A stretch of DNA of 57,853 nucleotides from Nostoc sp. LEGE 12450 (GCF_015206895.1 NZ_JADEXU010000036.1:1-57853); one strand, 5' to 3'. Shown: positions 25,325 through 35,370, counted from the first letter of the stretch. The notes: generated by a model from the sequence alone, not told the origin. Numbers and translations are program-made.

Positions 25325-25864
25325 GTTAGACATCAGAAATGAACAAACTAACACTTTTACTATCATCAGACAGTTTAATCATTCGTTCAAAGCTTAGTCC
25401 CAGTTTTTTGAGCAGCTTTGCTGAACCATAATTGTCCGGTGTAGTGATAGCGACAATACGAGTTAAGCCAAAGGTTCTTCTCCCATACATCATAACAGCA
25501 GAAGCAGATTCATAGGCGTATCCTTTTCCCCGAAACTTAGGAAGAAAGGCAAACCCAACATCCACATCCTCCAAGGAATCTCTTTTTATCAAACCGCAAA
25601 TTCCAATCGAGACGCTCTTCCCCTTTAGCTCAACCAAATACAGCCCGAAGCCGAGACGTTCATACATGGCAACCAGATTCTTCAAAATATATTCACGAGC
25701 ATCATCAAGAGTTCTTACACCTTTATCACCAATAAAGCGCAACCACAGAGGGTCATTCAATATCTCAAGAATGAACTCACTATCTTCAACTGTCAACCGA
25801 CGAAGAACTAAACGCTCTGTTTCAAGAACTCTCATAGTCGAACACCTTGTTATTGATGTCTAAC
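25325..25864 (-). mobile_element. Integron-cassette-like unit carrying a GNAT gene
   Basis: On the minus strand the gene is preceded by GTTAGACATCA (25854-25864) and its stop codon lies in TGATGTCTAAC (25325-25335), an exact 11-bp inverted pair. The 3' sequence continues CAATTGCGGTGCAGC. GTCTAAC (R-Y-Y-Y-A-A-C) and GTTAGAC (G-T-T-R-R-R-Y) fit the R''/R' boxes of attC sites, and the stop codon inside R'' is usual for cassettes. The rest of an attC (L', R') is not found, so the site is incomplete. Confidence 0.45.
25326..25835 (-). CDS. GNAT-family N-acetyltransferase (RimJ/RimL-like)
   Basis: 169 aa. ETERLVLRRLTVEDSEFILEILNDP is the standard RimJ-type opening. DVGFAFLPKFRGKGYAYESASAVM carries the acetyl-CoA loop (R-G-K-G-Y-A), and DNYGSAKLLKKLGLSFE is motif B. 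Substrate unknown: protein N-termini, aminoglycosides and small amines are all possible. Flanked by integron-like recombination boxes and lying between two copies of a duplicated segment, so likely horizontally acquired. Confidence 0.88.
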   Translation of the reverse strand: MRVLETERLVLRRLTVEDSEFILEILNDPLWLRFIGDKGVRTLDDAREYILKNLVAMYERLGFGLYLVELKGKSVSIGICGLIKRDSLEDVDVGFAFLPKFRGKGYAYESASAVMMYGRRTFGLTRIVAITTPDNYGSAKLLKKLGLSFERMIKLSDDSKSVSLFISDV

Positions 25865-25913
25865 TATTTATTATGCTGATGAAATTGGGCTGATTGTTCC
25901 TATTGCTTCTTGG

Positions 25914-26287
25914 GTACTGCATGAAACTTGTTGTCAACTTAAACTAAATTTGATTTACAACAGCTTTCAAACGCTTAAACCTCTGATTCTGCTCTGACCA
26001 CTTTTTGCAAGCATCTTTAACAATTTTTATCTCTGAGGGTGATAAATGCTCATCCCCTTGCCCAGAAGCTATAATTTTAGCTGCTATAACCGCTTTTTCA
26101 TACTCCACACCGTACTTAACCAGTTCTGTGCAAAATATTTTTTCTCTTTCTTCTATTGATGTAAAATAACTACTTGGCATTGTTCAACAGGTAATATAAG
26201 TCTTATTTTGAAACTACATCAACTAAAATAAGTTTCCGTTTAAAATCCTACGAATTCTATAAATTTATAAGTTCTACCTAAAGATAC
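25914..26287. repeat. Direct duplication, right copy
   Basis: Partner of 24612-24985. The identity ends near GTTCTACCTAAAGATA on the right. Confidence 0.8.
25944..26180 (-). CDS. Small helical protein (78 aa), intact copy
   Basis: Starts MPSSYFTSIEEREKIF. Acidic first half, basic C-terminus (CKKWSEQNQRFKRLKAVV), predicted all-helical. No family recognised. Preserved in frame, while its duplicate carries a stop codon, which suggests only one copy was needed. No obvious partner gene. Confidence 0.5.
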   Translation of the reverse strand: MPSSYFTSIEEREKIFCTELVKYGVEYEKAVIAAKIIASGQGDEHLSPSEIKIVKDACKKWSEQNQRFKRLKAVVNQI

Positions 26288-26962
26288 TTGAGAGGAAATA
26301 GTTAATTTGTATCTTGAGTAATAAGGGGCTGTAAGGGTTTGAGGGCATCACCTAATGAAAATATTAAAAAACAATTAAGATTTTTTCCAAGTCAGGGAAA
26401 AGTAAATAAATCGTTTTAGCCAGGCAATGAGTTATTCATCTCAATAGAATATATAAATTTACTGGCACTGCTCAATGGCAATAATCGCAACCCAAGAGAC
26501 AATAAACTTCTCATTTTCGCCTTTGTATACAGAGAAGAAAAATGGTCGTTTTGAGCAACTATTACCTGAATGGGTGATTGGGGGGTATAACGATCAAGTT
26601 GTATCAATGCCAAATCAAGCTGGCTCTTGTCCTTAAAAAGCAATCCACACCCATACAATTTTTTGGCAAAATGTCTCTGATTCGTTGATAACTTACTGTA
26701 TTCTGGGATATCCGTTCTTTGTAAAGAGCCATAGGACTCCTATTTGATTTCTGAACAAGACTAAAAGAGAATACGGAGAGGCATACAAGTCTAACTCTTA
26801 ACAATGATAAGTCAGCATTCACAAACTGCCACAGTGACAATAGAAGTATCGCAGAAACAGTCAACAGAGGGAACCCTCTATTCGATTATTACTTCACTAC
26901 TTGAAGTATCTTTTTATCCTGGCGTTCAATTAATTTATACCGCACTCAGCAACACCAGAAAA
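26288..26962. other. Gene-free interval
   Basis: About 670 bp. Two overlapping minus-strand frames (26416-26658 and 26604-26864) have unconvincing composition and shift frame relative to one another; they could be a decayed gene but nothing is recognisable. No RNA or repeat seen. Confidence 0.35.
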
Positions 26963-28750
26963 TCATTTCAGTTCCTGCAATTTCTTTTTCAAGAATTTTA
27001 ACTCAAACTGTTTGTTTTGCTTATCATTTTTTGGCTGATTAAGTTTTAGTTGGGCTAAAAGATTGTTAATCTCTTGCTGAATTCTTGCAGGGTCTTGTAA
27101 TTCTTGCAAAGTAAGAGTTGTGCTGTGATTTGTTGTGGGAATACCAGTGTTTGGTATCCCTTCGGGGGCATCGCGTGTATAAGTCTCTGCTTGATTCCAA
27201 GTATTAGCCAAATCTTTCATCTCTGCTGAGGGAGTTCCCATCTCTACTACTGCCAAAGGTTCTAGTTCAATGTCTGTAGTTGCTACCTTTCCATTGGAGT
27301 CAGCAATGCTGTTAATATTCCAACCCCACTTTACTGACCCGTAGTAAACATTTTTTTGCGCCCCTTCTAGTGAAATAGCTGTTGTCTCAAATATCATGTT
27401 AGATCCAATCTTGGCAGTTGGCATATTCGGCTTATCATATAGTTTTGCGCTCCGTTCATTCCATTTCAGACCTGGAAACAATCTGTAACGATGGCCTAAC
27501 TGATAGTTAGACATCTTGTCTGGGGATGTCGTAGAGTTCATGTCCAATTTGCTTTTGGGTGTTTTCGATACTGGCTCTCCTGGCTTTAAATTCGGGGCAC
27601 CATAAACCGGATTGGTATAGGTGAGTCCACGATCCCAATGACCATTTCCTTGAGTTCGGCTTGCTGCTGTTTTTGTTGCGTTCCCAAAAAATTCTTCATT
27701 GTTATTCTTTTTGTCTGCATATCCCCGATCTAAATTTATGCCATTATGAGTTTTTTCTATTTTTTGGAGCAGTGCTATTTTTTTAGAGTTCACCAGTTTG
27801 TTAGGCATGAATTCTAGCTCAATTTCTGCGCCGGGATTTCCATTCTCCAACACTGATTGGTAATTATTAGCTTCCCAACTACCACCCATTGTGTCTACTG
27901 CCCGTTGGATAATCCGGCACTGCACAGTATCACTATTCTGCTGTAAAACATGGGTCAATTCATGGGCCAACAACTCCTGCCCCCCTCGACTCCCCGGCTG
28001 ATATTCTCCCTGCCGAAAGAACACATCGTGCCCGGTCGTAAACGCCTTCGCCTGTATCGATTGATTTAACTGGTCAGCCTGAGTATCCGTGTGAACCTTC
28101 ACCCCGCTAAAATCAGCCCCAAACGCTTGCTCCATCGGTGACTTGATACTGTCAGCTAGTGGTTGTCCGCTCCCCCGTGCCTGTTGTATTGATGTTTCCA
28201 AATCCGGTGATGCAGGCATACCGCCGTCTGAAACACGCTGCACCATCGGCTTCATTTGTAATTCATCTTCCTTTTCAGGCAATGACTCGCGTTGAAGTTT
28301 TTCGCTCTGTGGTTGATGAATCCGTTGCACTACCTGACGAGCTGTATCGTCAACTTCTTGCTCGTACTTATCCCCAGGGTCCCCAATCGTCAGTTTTGCC
28401 TGAATTGGTGTTGGTGTATCTGGTCTTCTGAGTGGAATATTGGCAATATTATGACCAAATCGAGTTGCATGTTCTAGCCGAGAATTCAATAATCCGTCCA
28501 TCTTGGCTTGCAAGACAGTTAGGCGCTCTTGTCCTTCGAGTGTAATTGAGCCAAACTTCGCCTGTAGCTTTAGTTCGGTTGCCTCCATTTGTTTGTCAGC
28601 AAAGGCATTATCCTCGATTTCTTGAGTTGACTTGCGTCCCACTGTCGCCAATGCTAGTGGAATACTAGAGAGCTTAGGCGCTAGCGTTGAAGTATTTTTT
28701 GAGGTTCTAGGATTCGAGGGAGTAGATAAGTGGATTTTGGGAAATTTCAT
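26963..28750 (-). CDS. DUF4157 (eCIS-associated) protein with large C-terminal domain
   Basis: 595 aa from ATG 28750. The N-terminal ~180 residues are polar and disordered-looking. DUF4157 covers about 195-275: SPMEQAFGADFSGVKVHTD, then ALTTGHD-like AFTTGHDVFF and LLAHELTHVLQQ, with an HELTH zincin-type motif. The C-terminal ~310 residues (from MGGSWEANNYQ) form an unrecognised domain ending in a Lys/Gln-rich helix. DUF4157 is a frequent marker of cargo of extracellular contractile injection systems, but no sheath, tube or baseplate gene occurs in this window. No signal peptide. Function of the C-terminal domain unknown. Confidence 0.8.
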   Translation of the reverse strand: MKFPKIHLSTPSNPRTSKNTSTLAPKLSSIPLALATVGRKSTQEIEDNAFADKQMEATELKLQAKFGSITLEGQERLTVLQAKMDGLLNSRLEHATRFGHNIANIPLRRPDTPTPIQAKLTIGDPGDKYEQEVDDTARQVVQRIHQPQSEKLQRESLPEKEDELQMKPMVQRVSDGGMPASPDLETSIQQARGSGQPLADSIKSPMEQAFGADFSGVKVHTDTQADQLNQSIQAKAFTTGHDVFFRQGEYQPGSRGGQELLAHELTHVLQQNSDTVQCRIIQRAVDTMGGSWEANNYQSVLENGNPGAEIELEFMPNKLVNSKKIALLQKIEKTHNGINLDRGYADKKNNNEEFFGNATKTAASRTQGNGHWDRGLTYTNPVYGAPNLKPGEPVSKTPKSKLDMNSTTSPDKMSNYQLGHRYRLFPGLKWNERSAKLYDKPNMPTAKIGSNMIFETTAISLEGAQKNVYYGSVKWGWNINSIADSNGKVATTDIELEPLAVVEMGTPSAEMKDLANTWNQAETYTRDAPEGIPNTGIPTTNHSTTLTLQELQDPARIQQEINNLLAQLKLNQPKNDKQNKQFELKFLKKKLQELK

Positions 28751-29277
28751 CTTATACCTACGATTCAAACTAATTGGTCAATAAAGAATTATGACTGATT
28801 CTTACGGTTTTCGATAAATCCCTTTGTCCACTGAGCTGAATTACAGTAATTTTATGTGTGCAAAAAGGATTCTATCCCAAAAAGGGCTGATAAAATTGTT
28901 AGAGATTGTGACAAATTAGTAACTTGGTATAAGCCTAAAATCTGCCCCAATGATTGAGCAATGATGAATTTGATGCTCTACCACAAACCATAATTGTACG
29001 AGAGATTTAATATTACATAGTTATTCCTGAATCTATTCCACTAATAAAATTTATGCTAAAAAGCTTAGGCTTATTGAGAACTAAAAACGAAATATCAAAC
29101 TTTTCAAGCACACTTTCCTAAAAGAAGTAGGCATTTTTAGAATAGTGGAATAAGTTCTTGGTTTGCGTAATCTACGAAATCTTTTGCAAATTGCCTAAAC
29201 CACAAGTGTTTCGGTTTTTCTTAGTGCCATTCACATCAGCACTATTTCTTTATGCTCTTTTTTTGGCAAAGGTATTG
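28751..29277. other. Gene-free interval
   Basis: About 530 bp of AT-rich DNA, presumably the promoter of the DUF4157 gene on the left and the 3' trailer of the GMC gene on the right. No feature identified. Confidence 0.4.
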
Positions 29278-30843
29278 TCATTTCAAGCGCTGTAGTAAAC
29301 GATCGCCAACTCGCAATGAATTGGCGAAAATGGTCAGCGTGGGATTGACGGCAGAACTGGATGGAAAGAAGCTGCCATCGACAACATAGAGATTATCCAC
29401 ATCATGGGTACGGCAATTAAGATCGAGTACAGAGGTTTTTGGGTCTTCTCCAAAACGACAAGTACCGCATTGATGACCAACTGATTGCAGCGGCATCATG
29501 TTGCGGGGATAGAGACTAAACGGAATACAGTGTTCTGCCCGATCAACCTGCTTGAGAACACCTACCCAGCGTTTAGCTAGGCGATCGCTTGCTTCTAGGT
29601 TGTTGGGTTTATAGTTTAAGTAAAGGCGCTCTTTTTCTACCCGCACGCGATTCTCAGGATCGGGTAAGTCTTCTGTTTGCAACCACCAGCCAACTGTATG
29701 ATCGGCAACTGTTTTCAGTTCTGCCCCTGGTCGCAGTTTTAATAGTGGAGCCAGCAGTGCGGGAACTTCGGCAGGTAGCATATCTGCCAATACGTTGCCA
29801 GTATTCTGTACCAAACCCATCGGGTAGGGAAAATCAGATTCGCCCCAATAAAAATCACTAATGGCGATCGTTTTTTGATAAACAGAAAGATTGAGTTTTG
29901 TATTTAGTTGCACCATTGCCATACAAACATGTTTCATCAAGTTGCGCCCCACCCGATCGGAACTATTTGCCAATCCGTTGGGATGTTGGTCATTGTGCGA
30001 TCGCAACAACAACGCTGCCGAGTTAATCGCGCCGCAAGCAACTACAACAATATTACCTGTAAAGAATTGAGTTTCACCGTTAATTTCAGCCTCTACGCGG
30101 CTGACTTCTCGACCAGAGGGACTTGTATGCAAGCGTGTGACTTTGGCTTCAGTAAGTAAAGTAATGTTTTCATCATGGCGAATGTGCTGAATACAGTTAA
30201 CTTCAGCATCAGCTTTACCTTGAGTTAAACAAGGAAAGCCATCGCAGGTATTACAACGAATACAATTCCCCAAGCTCTTATCTACTTCATTAAGTTTCAA
30301 TCCCAACGGCAGGTTGAAAGGATGCAAACCAGCTTGCCTTAGACCGTTAACAAGTTCCTGTATTCGGGGTTCATGGTGTACCGGAGGATGAGGATAAGGT
30401 AAACTCCTAGCTGCCTCAGTGGGATCAATTCCCCCTTGACCGTGAACATCGTAAAGCTGCTCTGCTTGAGTATAATACGCTTCAAAATCGCGGTATTTCA
30501 ATGGCCATTCCGGTGAAATGCCGTCCTTGTGTTCCACCTGTTCAAAATCACGTTCCCGTAATCGCAACAAAGCTGCACCATAAACTTTGGTATTACCACC
30601 AACCCAGTAATTCGTTGCTGGACGGAAAGGTTTATGGTTTACGTCGTACCACTGCTCTTGAGTGTGATATCGTTCTTTTTGATAAACTTCCAGCGCACTC
30701 CAGTTTTCCTTTTCTCGCGGTAAAAATTTACCCCGTTCCAAAATCAAAATTTTCTTGCCACTGGAAGCAAGATGATAGGCTAAAGTGCCGCCACCCGCCC
30801 CAGTGCCGATGATAATCGCATCATAATGAGTGTTCGTTGTCAT
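29278..30843 (-). CDS. GMC-family FAD oxidoreductase
   Basis: 521 aa. The FAD Rossmann motif IIGTGAGGGTLAYHLA is at the start (~11-26) with an acidic ERGKFLPRE following. The C-terminus has HQCGTCRFGEDP (catalytic His) and NLYVVDGSFFPSSSAVNPTLTIFANSLR, the GMC end signature. Cys-rich CIRCNTCDGFPC in the middle is seen in the glucose/sorbosone-type and long-chain-alcohol subgroup of GMC enzymes. Probably oxidises a sugar, polyol or alcohol. Start overlaps the aquaporin stop by ATGA: one operon with aquaporin and GH63. Confidence 0.88.
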   Translation of the reverse strand: MTTNTHYDAIIIGTGAGGGTLAYHLASSGKKILILERGKFLPREKENWSALEVYQKERYHTQEQWYDVNHKPFRPATNYWVGGNTKVYGAALLRLRERDFEQVEHKDGISPEWPLKYRDFEAYYTQAEQLYDVHGQGGIDPTEAARSLPYPHPPVHHEPRIQELVNGLRQAGLHPFNLPLGLKLNEVDKSLGNCIRCNTCDGFPCLTQGKADAEVNCIQHIRHDENITLLTEAKVTRLHTSPSGREVSRVEAEINGETQFFTGNIVVVACGAINSAALLLRSHNDQHPNGLANSSDRVGRNLMKHVCMAMVQLNTKLNLSVYQKTIAISDFYWGESDFPYPMGLVQNTGNVLADMLPAEVPALLAPLLKLRPGAELKTVADHTVGWWLQTEDLPDPENRVRVEKERLYLNYKPNNLEASDRLAKRWVGVLKQVDRAEHCIPFSLYPRNMMPLQSVGHQCGTCRFGEDPKTSVLDLNCRTHDVDNLYVVDGSFFPSSSAVNPTLTIFANSLRVGDRLLQRLK

Positions 30844-31670
30844 AATTCTTCTCCTGGAATCGGCAGGCGATCGCTTAAATCGATTTTGCCGTTACGATTG
30901 TAGTCACAGCGAAAAATACAGCGTTTGTGATTGGCGTGATGCAATTTGGCACACTTGATGGCGCGTTTGCCAAATAGATATTGATACACTCCTGATGCCA
31001 GCAACATCCCCATAGGTGGCACAATTACATACAGCCAAAATGCTGTCCAAATGTGGGCATGTAACGCAGAAGCAAGGCTGCGGGCAGGGTTCATGCTAAA
31101 GCCGGATAAAGGAGCTTCAAAGAAGACGTAAAGCATTACCAGAAATCCGGCAAATAGACCTGTAAACCGATTGAGTTTTTGGTTGTTACTACTTAGTAAA
31201 ACAGTCATCATCATTACAAATGCAACGACTAATTCGCCTAATAAAGCCACAATCCAACCTGATTTTCCGGGCACGGTGACGATGTAATTCACAGGCGCTT
31301 TAGTGAACACTTGACCCAGCAATAGTGCCACCAAATAAATCCCAAGCAATCCACCCAAACATTGAAAAAGAATGTAAAAAATAGCATCCTGACGTTTGAC
31401 TTTTCCCAGACGATAGAACGTGAACGTGACAGCAGGATTCATGTGTGCGCCGGATTGCTTGCCCCAAGGAGAATAGATAATGGTAATTGCCATCAAACCC
31501 ATGACCACACCGATTAAAAACCGACGCAAATCACCATTGGGAATTGCTTGATGAATTGGAGAACCAGGATACTCAAACACACAACTAAATATTCCCGCAG
31601 CAATTAGAAATAATCCCAGTTCTGCTGCTTCCATTAAGTATTCTGGTAAATGCTTTTTAAATGTTTCCAT
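30840..31670 (-). CDS. MIP-family aquaporin with a metal-binding-like C-terminal tail
   Basis: 276 aa from ATG 31670 (AGGAG 7 nt upstream, 4 bp after the GH63 stop). Six helices and both NPA boxes: GAHMNPAVTF and FSMNPARSLAS. The C-terminal tail is unusual: a Cys/His cluster (CAKLHHANHKRCIFRC) directly followed by DYNRNGKIDLSD, which fits an EF-hand or dockerin calcium loop (D-x-N-x-N-G-x-I-D-x-x-D). Family members pass water or glycerol; the tail may sense metal or recruit a partner. Coupled to the GMC gene. Confidence 0.88.
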   Translation of the reverse strand: METFKKHLPEYLMEAAELGLFLIAAGIFSCVFEYPGSPIHQAIPNGDLRRFLIGVVMGLMAITIIYSPWGKQSGAHMNPAVTFTFYRLGKVKRQDAIFYILFQCLGGLLGIYLVALLLGQVFTKAPVNYIVTVPGKSGWIVALLGELVVAFVMMMTVLLSSNNQKLNRFTGLFAGFLVMLYVFFEAPLSGFSMNPARSLASALHAHIWTAFWLYVIVPPMGMLLASGVYQYLFGKRAIKCAKLHHANHKRCIFRCDYNRNGKIDLSDRLPIPGEEL

Positions 31671-31674
31671 GCTG

Positions 31675-34332
31675 CTACTCCTGCGCTCGGTGTTCAGCAT
31701 TTTGGAGAATCAGCGCGGCGACTAATCCTGTCCAGCCTGTTTGATGACTGGCTCCAATACCCGCCCCGTTATCTCCATGAAAGTATTCATGAAACAAAAT
31801 ATAATTGCGCCAATGGGGATCGGATTGAAATATTTTCAAACCGCCATATACCGGACGACGACCTGCACTATCCTGCCCAAAGATCGCAACTAAGCGATGA
31901 GAAAGCCCGATCGCTACTTCTCTTAGTGTCATTTCTTGCCCGGAACCTGTGGGATATTCCACCTTCAAGCTATCTCCGAAGTAATCATAAAACTTCCAGA
32001 GTGCTTCAATAATTAAGTAGTTTACCGGGAACCAAATCGGGCCACGCCAGTTAGAGTTACCGCCAAACAAACTTGTGGTAGATTCGGCGGGTTCGTAGCG
32101 GACGCAGTAATCATGTTCGCCTTGACGTAAAATGTAAGGATCTTTTAGGTGATACTTTGAGATGGCGCGAATTCCATAATCACTCAAGAATTCATTCTCG
32201 TCTAACATTCGTTGCAGAATACGTTTTAACTTTGTCTGGTAAGCGATCGCTAATAGCCTTCTTGCACCTACCCCCGGTGTTTCCATGCAGGCGACATTAT
32301 CTTTTAAATCTGGACGATTGCGAATGAACCATTGCATACGACGCTTGAAACCTGGAAAACGCTCTAAAGTTTCCAATTCCAGCACTGTGACAGCGTAGAG
32401 GGGAATTAACCCTACTATTGAGCGCACTTTGACGGGAAATTGCCGTCCATCAGGTAAACGCAGCGCATCGTAGTAAAAGCCGTCTTCTTCATTCCACAGC
32501 GAAATGTCTGCATTCCCAATGCCGTCAATGGCATCGGCAATGTAAAGAAAATGCTCGAAGAATTTGCTGGCAATGTCTTCGTAGGTAGAATCTTCTTTGG
32601 CGAGTTCCAAGGCGATCGCTAGCATATTTAAACAGTACATTCCCATCCAGCTTGTACCATCTGCTTGATTGAGATGGCCGCCTGTGGGTAGTTCCTTGCT
32701 GCGGTCAAATACTCCTATGTTGTCCAGCCCCAAAAATCCACCTTGAAAGACGTTTTTACCTTCTACATCTTTGCGATTTACCCACCAAGTAAAATTCAGC
32801 AACAGCTTGTGAAAGACCTTTTCCAGAAAAGCGCGATCGCCTTTTCCGCAAGACTTCTGCTCGATTTGATAAACCCGCAAAGCTGCCCACGCCTGTACGG
32901 GTGGATTAACATCACCAAATGCCCATTCGTAAGCAGGTAATTGACCATTAGGCTGCATATACCATTCGCGTGTCAGGCGGTCAAGCTGCAACTTGGCAAA
33001 ATATGGATCGATGACAGCTAAGGGAATCAGGTGAAATGCTAGATCCCAAGCAGCAAACCAAGGGTATTCCCACTTGTCTGGCATCGAGAGAATATCTTCG
33101 CTGAACAGAGAAATCCACTCATGGTTGCGTCCAGCCTGTCGTTCCGGTGGAGGTGGCGGTTGTTGGGGATCGCCCTTAAGCCAGTCATGGACGACATAGT
33201 TATAATACTGCTTGCTCCATAGCAAGCCGGCAAAGGCTTGGCGCTGAATATTGCGCTCATCTTCTGACGTTGGGAAAGGACAGATGCCGTGATAAAATTC
33301 ATCAGCTTCGGCAATGCGTGTCTGGAAAATTGTGTCGAAATCTTCACCAAAAGGCTCTGTCAGTGTTTGCACATCGCTCAACCGCAGGCGCACAATTTTA
33401 GTTTCACCTGGATTGATTGTTAATGTGTAGTGAGCAGCAAACTTTGTGCCTATGCGCTGGGAATTGACGGCTGCTGTTTTCCCATTCACCACATACTCAT
33501 TAATGCCATCTTTGACATAAGGTGAGTCATTGCTGTAACCAAATAATCGTTCGTAATTGGTTTCGTTGTCGGTAAACAGAAGTTCTGTATCTCCTTGGCA
33601 GTATAGCCAACGAGTTCCCAGGTGAGAATGCTCGGCTTCAATTAAACTGAAGTTGGGATCTGAGCGCACCACTTTCATAAAAGGTTTCTCAATTTCGGGA
33701 TTCCAAGCCCAGATATTGCGAAACCAGAGTGTTGGCAGTAGGTGGAGTGTGCTGACTTCTGAACTGCGATTAGCGATCGCAATCTGAATCAAAATATCTT
33801 CTGGTGCGGCTTTGGCATACTCGACAAAAACATCAAAATAACGGTTCTCGCCAAAGATGCCTGTATCAAGTAGCTCAAACTCCGGCTCAAATTTGCTTCT
33901 GCGTCGATTTTCTTGTACCAGTTGCGTGTAAGGAAATGCTTGTTGGGGATACTTGTACAAGCATTTCATGTAAGAATGGGTGGGCGTATTGTCAAGATAA
34001 AAGTAATATTCTTTAACATCTTCACCGTGATTACCTTCTGTGCCCGTTAGCCCAAAGAGTCGTTCTTTGAGAATGGGATCGTTGCCATTCCACAGAGCGA
34101 TCGCAAAACACAAACGTTGCCGACTATCGGAAATACCTGCAATGCCGTCTTCGCCCCAACGATAAACACGCGAGCGGGCATGATCGTGAGGAAAATAATC
34201 CCAGGCAGAACCGTCGTGGCTATAATCTTCCCGCACCGTTCCCCATTGGCGATCGCTCAGATAAGGCCCCCAGCGTTTCCAGTAGGCAACACGTTCTTGA
34301 TCCTGCTGCAATCTTACTTCTTCTGGAGTCAT
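31675..34332 (-). CDS. GH63-like (MGH1-type) glycoside hydrolase
   Basis: 885 aa; ATG 34332 with GGAGCGAAG upstream is preferred over a TTG seven codons earlier. N-terminal [22 protein letters not shown] and [17 protein letters not shown]; an (alpha/alpha)6 barrel in the C-terminal half with [37 protein letters not shown] and [16 protein letters not shown]. Acidic residues in these blocks would be catalytic in clan GH-G enzymes. No signal peptide, so cytoplasmic. Relatives act on mannosyl- or glucosylglycerate-type solutes or alpha-glucosides; the substrate cannot be decided from sequence. Head gene of the aquaporin/GMC operon. Confidence 0.85.
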   Translation of the reverse strand: MTPEEVRLQQDQERVAYWKRWGPYLSDRQWGTVREDYSHDGSAWDYFPHDHARSRVYRWGEDGIAGISDSRQRLCFAIALWNGNDPILKERLFGLTGTEGNHGEDVKEYYFYLDNTPTHSYMKCLYKYPQQAFPYTQLVQENRRRSKFEPEFELLDTGIFGENRYFDVFVEYAKAAPEDILIQIAIANRSSEVSTLHLLPTLWFRNIWAWNPEIEKPFMKVVRSDPNFSLIEAEHSHLGTRWLYCQGDTELLFTDNETNYERLFGYSNDSPYVKDGINEYVVNGKTAAVNSQRIGTKFAAHYTLTINPGETKIVRLRLSDVQTLTEPFGEDFDTIFQTRIAEADEFYHGICPFPTSEDERNIQRQAFAGLLWSKQYYNYVVHDWLKGDPQQPPPPPERQAGRNHEWISLFSEDILSMPDKWEYPWFAAWDLAFHLIPLAVIDPYFAKLQLDRLTREWYMQPNGQLPAYEWAFGDVNPPVQAWAALRVYQIEQKSCGKGDRAFLEKVFHKLLLNFTWWVNRKDVEGKNVFQGGFLGLDNIGVFDRSKELPTGGHLNQADGTSWMGMYCLNMLAIALELAKEDSTYEDIASKFFEHFLYIADAIDGIGNADISLWNEEDGFYYDALRLPDGRQFPVKVRSIVGLIPLYAVTVLELETLERFPGFKRRMQWFIRNRPDLKDNVACMETPGVGARRLLAIAYQTKLKRILQRMLDENEFLSDYGIRAISKYHLKDPYILRQGEHDYCVRYEPAESTTSLFGGNSNWRGPIWFPVNYLIIEALWKFYDYFGDSLKVEYPTGSGQEMTLREVAIGLSHRLVAIFGQDSAGRRPVYGGLKIFQSDPHWRNYILFHEYFHGDNGAGIGASHQTGWTGLVAALILQNAEHRAQE

Positions 34333-34420
34333 GTCGCTTCGCTCCGAATTCAAAATTTAAAATTCAAAATAGGTATGGGGAATGAGGCTTTGAACTCCAT
34401 TAATGAGTCTTTGAACTTCA

Positions 34421-34475
34421 CTCCTCTGCTCCTCTGCTCCTCTGCTCCTCTGCTTCTCTGCCCCCCTGCCTCTCT
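34421..34475. repeat. Low-complexity tandem repeat (unit CTGCTCCT)
   Basis: Five near-perfect copies of an 8-bp unit, decaying at the right side into TTCTCTGCCCCCCTGCCTCT. It lies between the GH63 and SDR genes and just enters the SDR stop region. Confidence 0.75.
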
Positions 34476-35256
34476 ACTGCTCTTGATAATTCCAGAGCAA
34501 TCCACCGTCAACAAAAAATGTTGTACCTGTTACATAATCTGACTCAGAAGATGCGAGAAATGCCACCATAGAGGCAACATCTCCTGGTTGTCCTAATCGT
34601 CCCAAAGGAATATTTTTTAGGAGCGCCCCTAACTTCTGTGGATCGTTTAAAAGTTTAGTATTGATGGGAGTTTCAATTGCTCCTGGCGCAACATTATTAA
34701 CAGTAATGCCATGAGGAGCCAGTTCCACAGCTAAATTACGGGTGAGCATTTTCAAGCCACCTTTGCTAGCACAGTAGGCAGCAAAGTGCGGAAAGGGTAC
34801 TTCTTCGTGTACGGAACTAATATTAATAATCTTGCCAGGTTGCTTTGTTTCTAGTCGGTGTTGCACAAATGCCTGTGTGGCAAAGAATATTCCTTTGAGA
34901 TTCACATTCATGACGGCATCATAATCTGCTTCAGTCACATCCCAAAAGTTGGCGTTTTTTTCAATGCCTGCATTGTTAACCAAAATATCCAGCTTGCCAA
35001 AGTGGGAAATACTGTCTGCAATCATGCGCTGCACATCGGCAACCGTACCTGTATCTGCCTGAATTGTAAACCCGTCTACTATATGGCACTGGCCACCAGC
35101 CGCCTTTACCTTCGATAAGGTTTCTTCTGCCCCTTCAGGATGAGAACGGTAGTTAATGACAATACTTGCTCCTTCCTGTGCTAGACGAATTGCGATCGCC
35201 TGTCCTATCCCTTGACTACTGCCTGTAACCAGTGCAATTTTCTCTTTTAGTTTCAT
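34474..35256 (-). CDS. SDR-family dehydrogenase (glucose-1-dehydrogenase-like)
   Basis: 260 aa classical short-chain dehydrogenase. TGSSQGIGQAIA (cofactor glycines) near 11; NYRSHPEG after strand 2 suggests NADP preference; NNAG near 95; the Ser-Tyr-Lys triad in ISSVHEE...YCASKGG, and PGAIETP near the C-terminus. The sequence resembles bacterial glucose 1-dehydrogenases of the SDR class. Transcribed in the same direction as the GH63-aquaporin-GMC operon, 120 bp upstream, so it may oxidise the sugar released there. Confidence 0.88.
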   Translation of the reverse strand: MKLKEKIALVTGSSQGIGQAIAIRLAQEGASIVINYRSHPEGAEETLSKVKAAGGQCHIVDGFTIQADTGTVADVQRMIADSISHFGKLDILVNNAGIEKNANFWDVTEADYDAVMNVNLKGIFFATQAFVQHRLETKQPGKIINISSVHEEVPFPHFAAYCASKGGLKMLTRNLAVELAPHGITVNNVAPGAIETPINTKLLNDPQKLGALLKNIPLGRLGQPGDVASMVAFLASSESDYVTGTTFFVDGGLLWNYQEQ

Positions 35257-35370
35257 AATTGTTCCTATGAATTTAATCTTGAAAGCGCTCTGTTACATCA
35301 AGTCCGGTTAATTAACGATTATTCGATATATCTGTGCAAAAACCTAAAACTCTTTTCCCCCGGTCACTGA

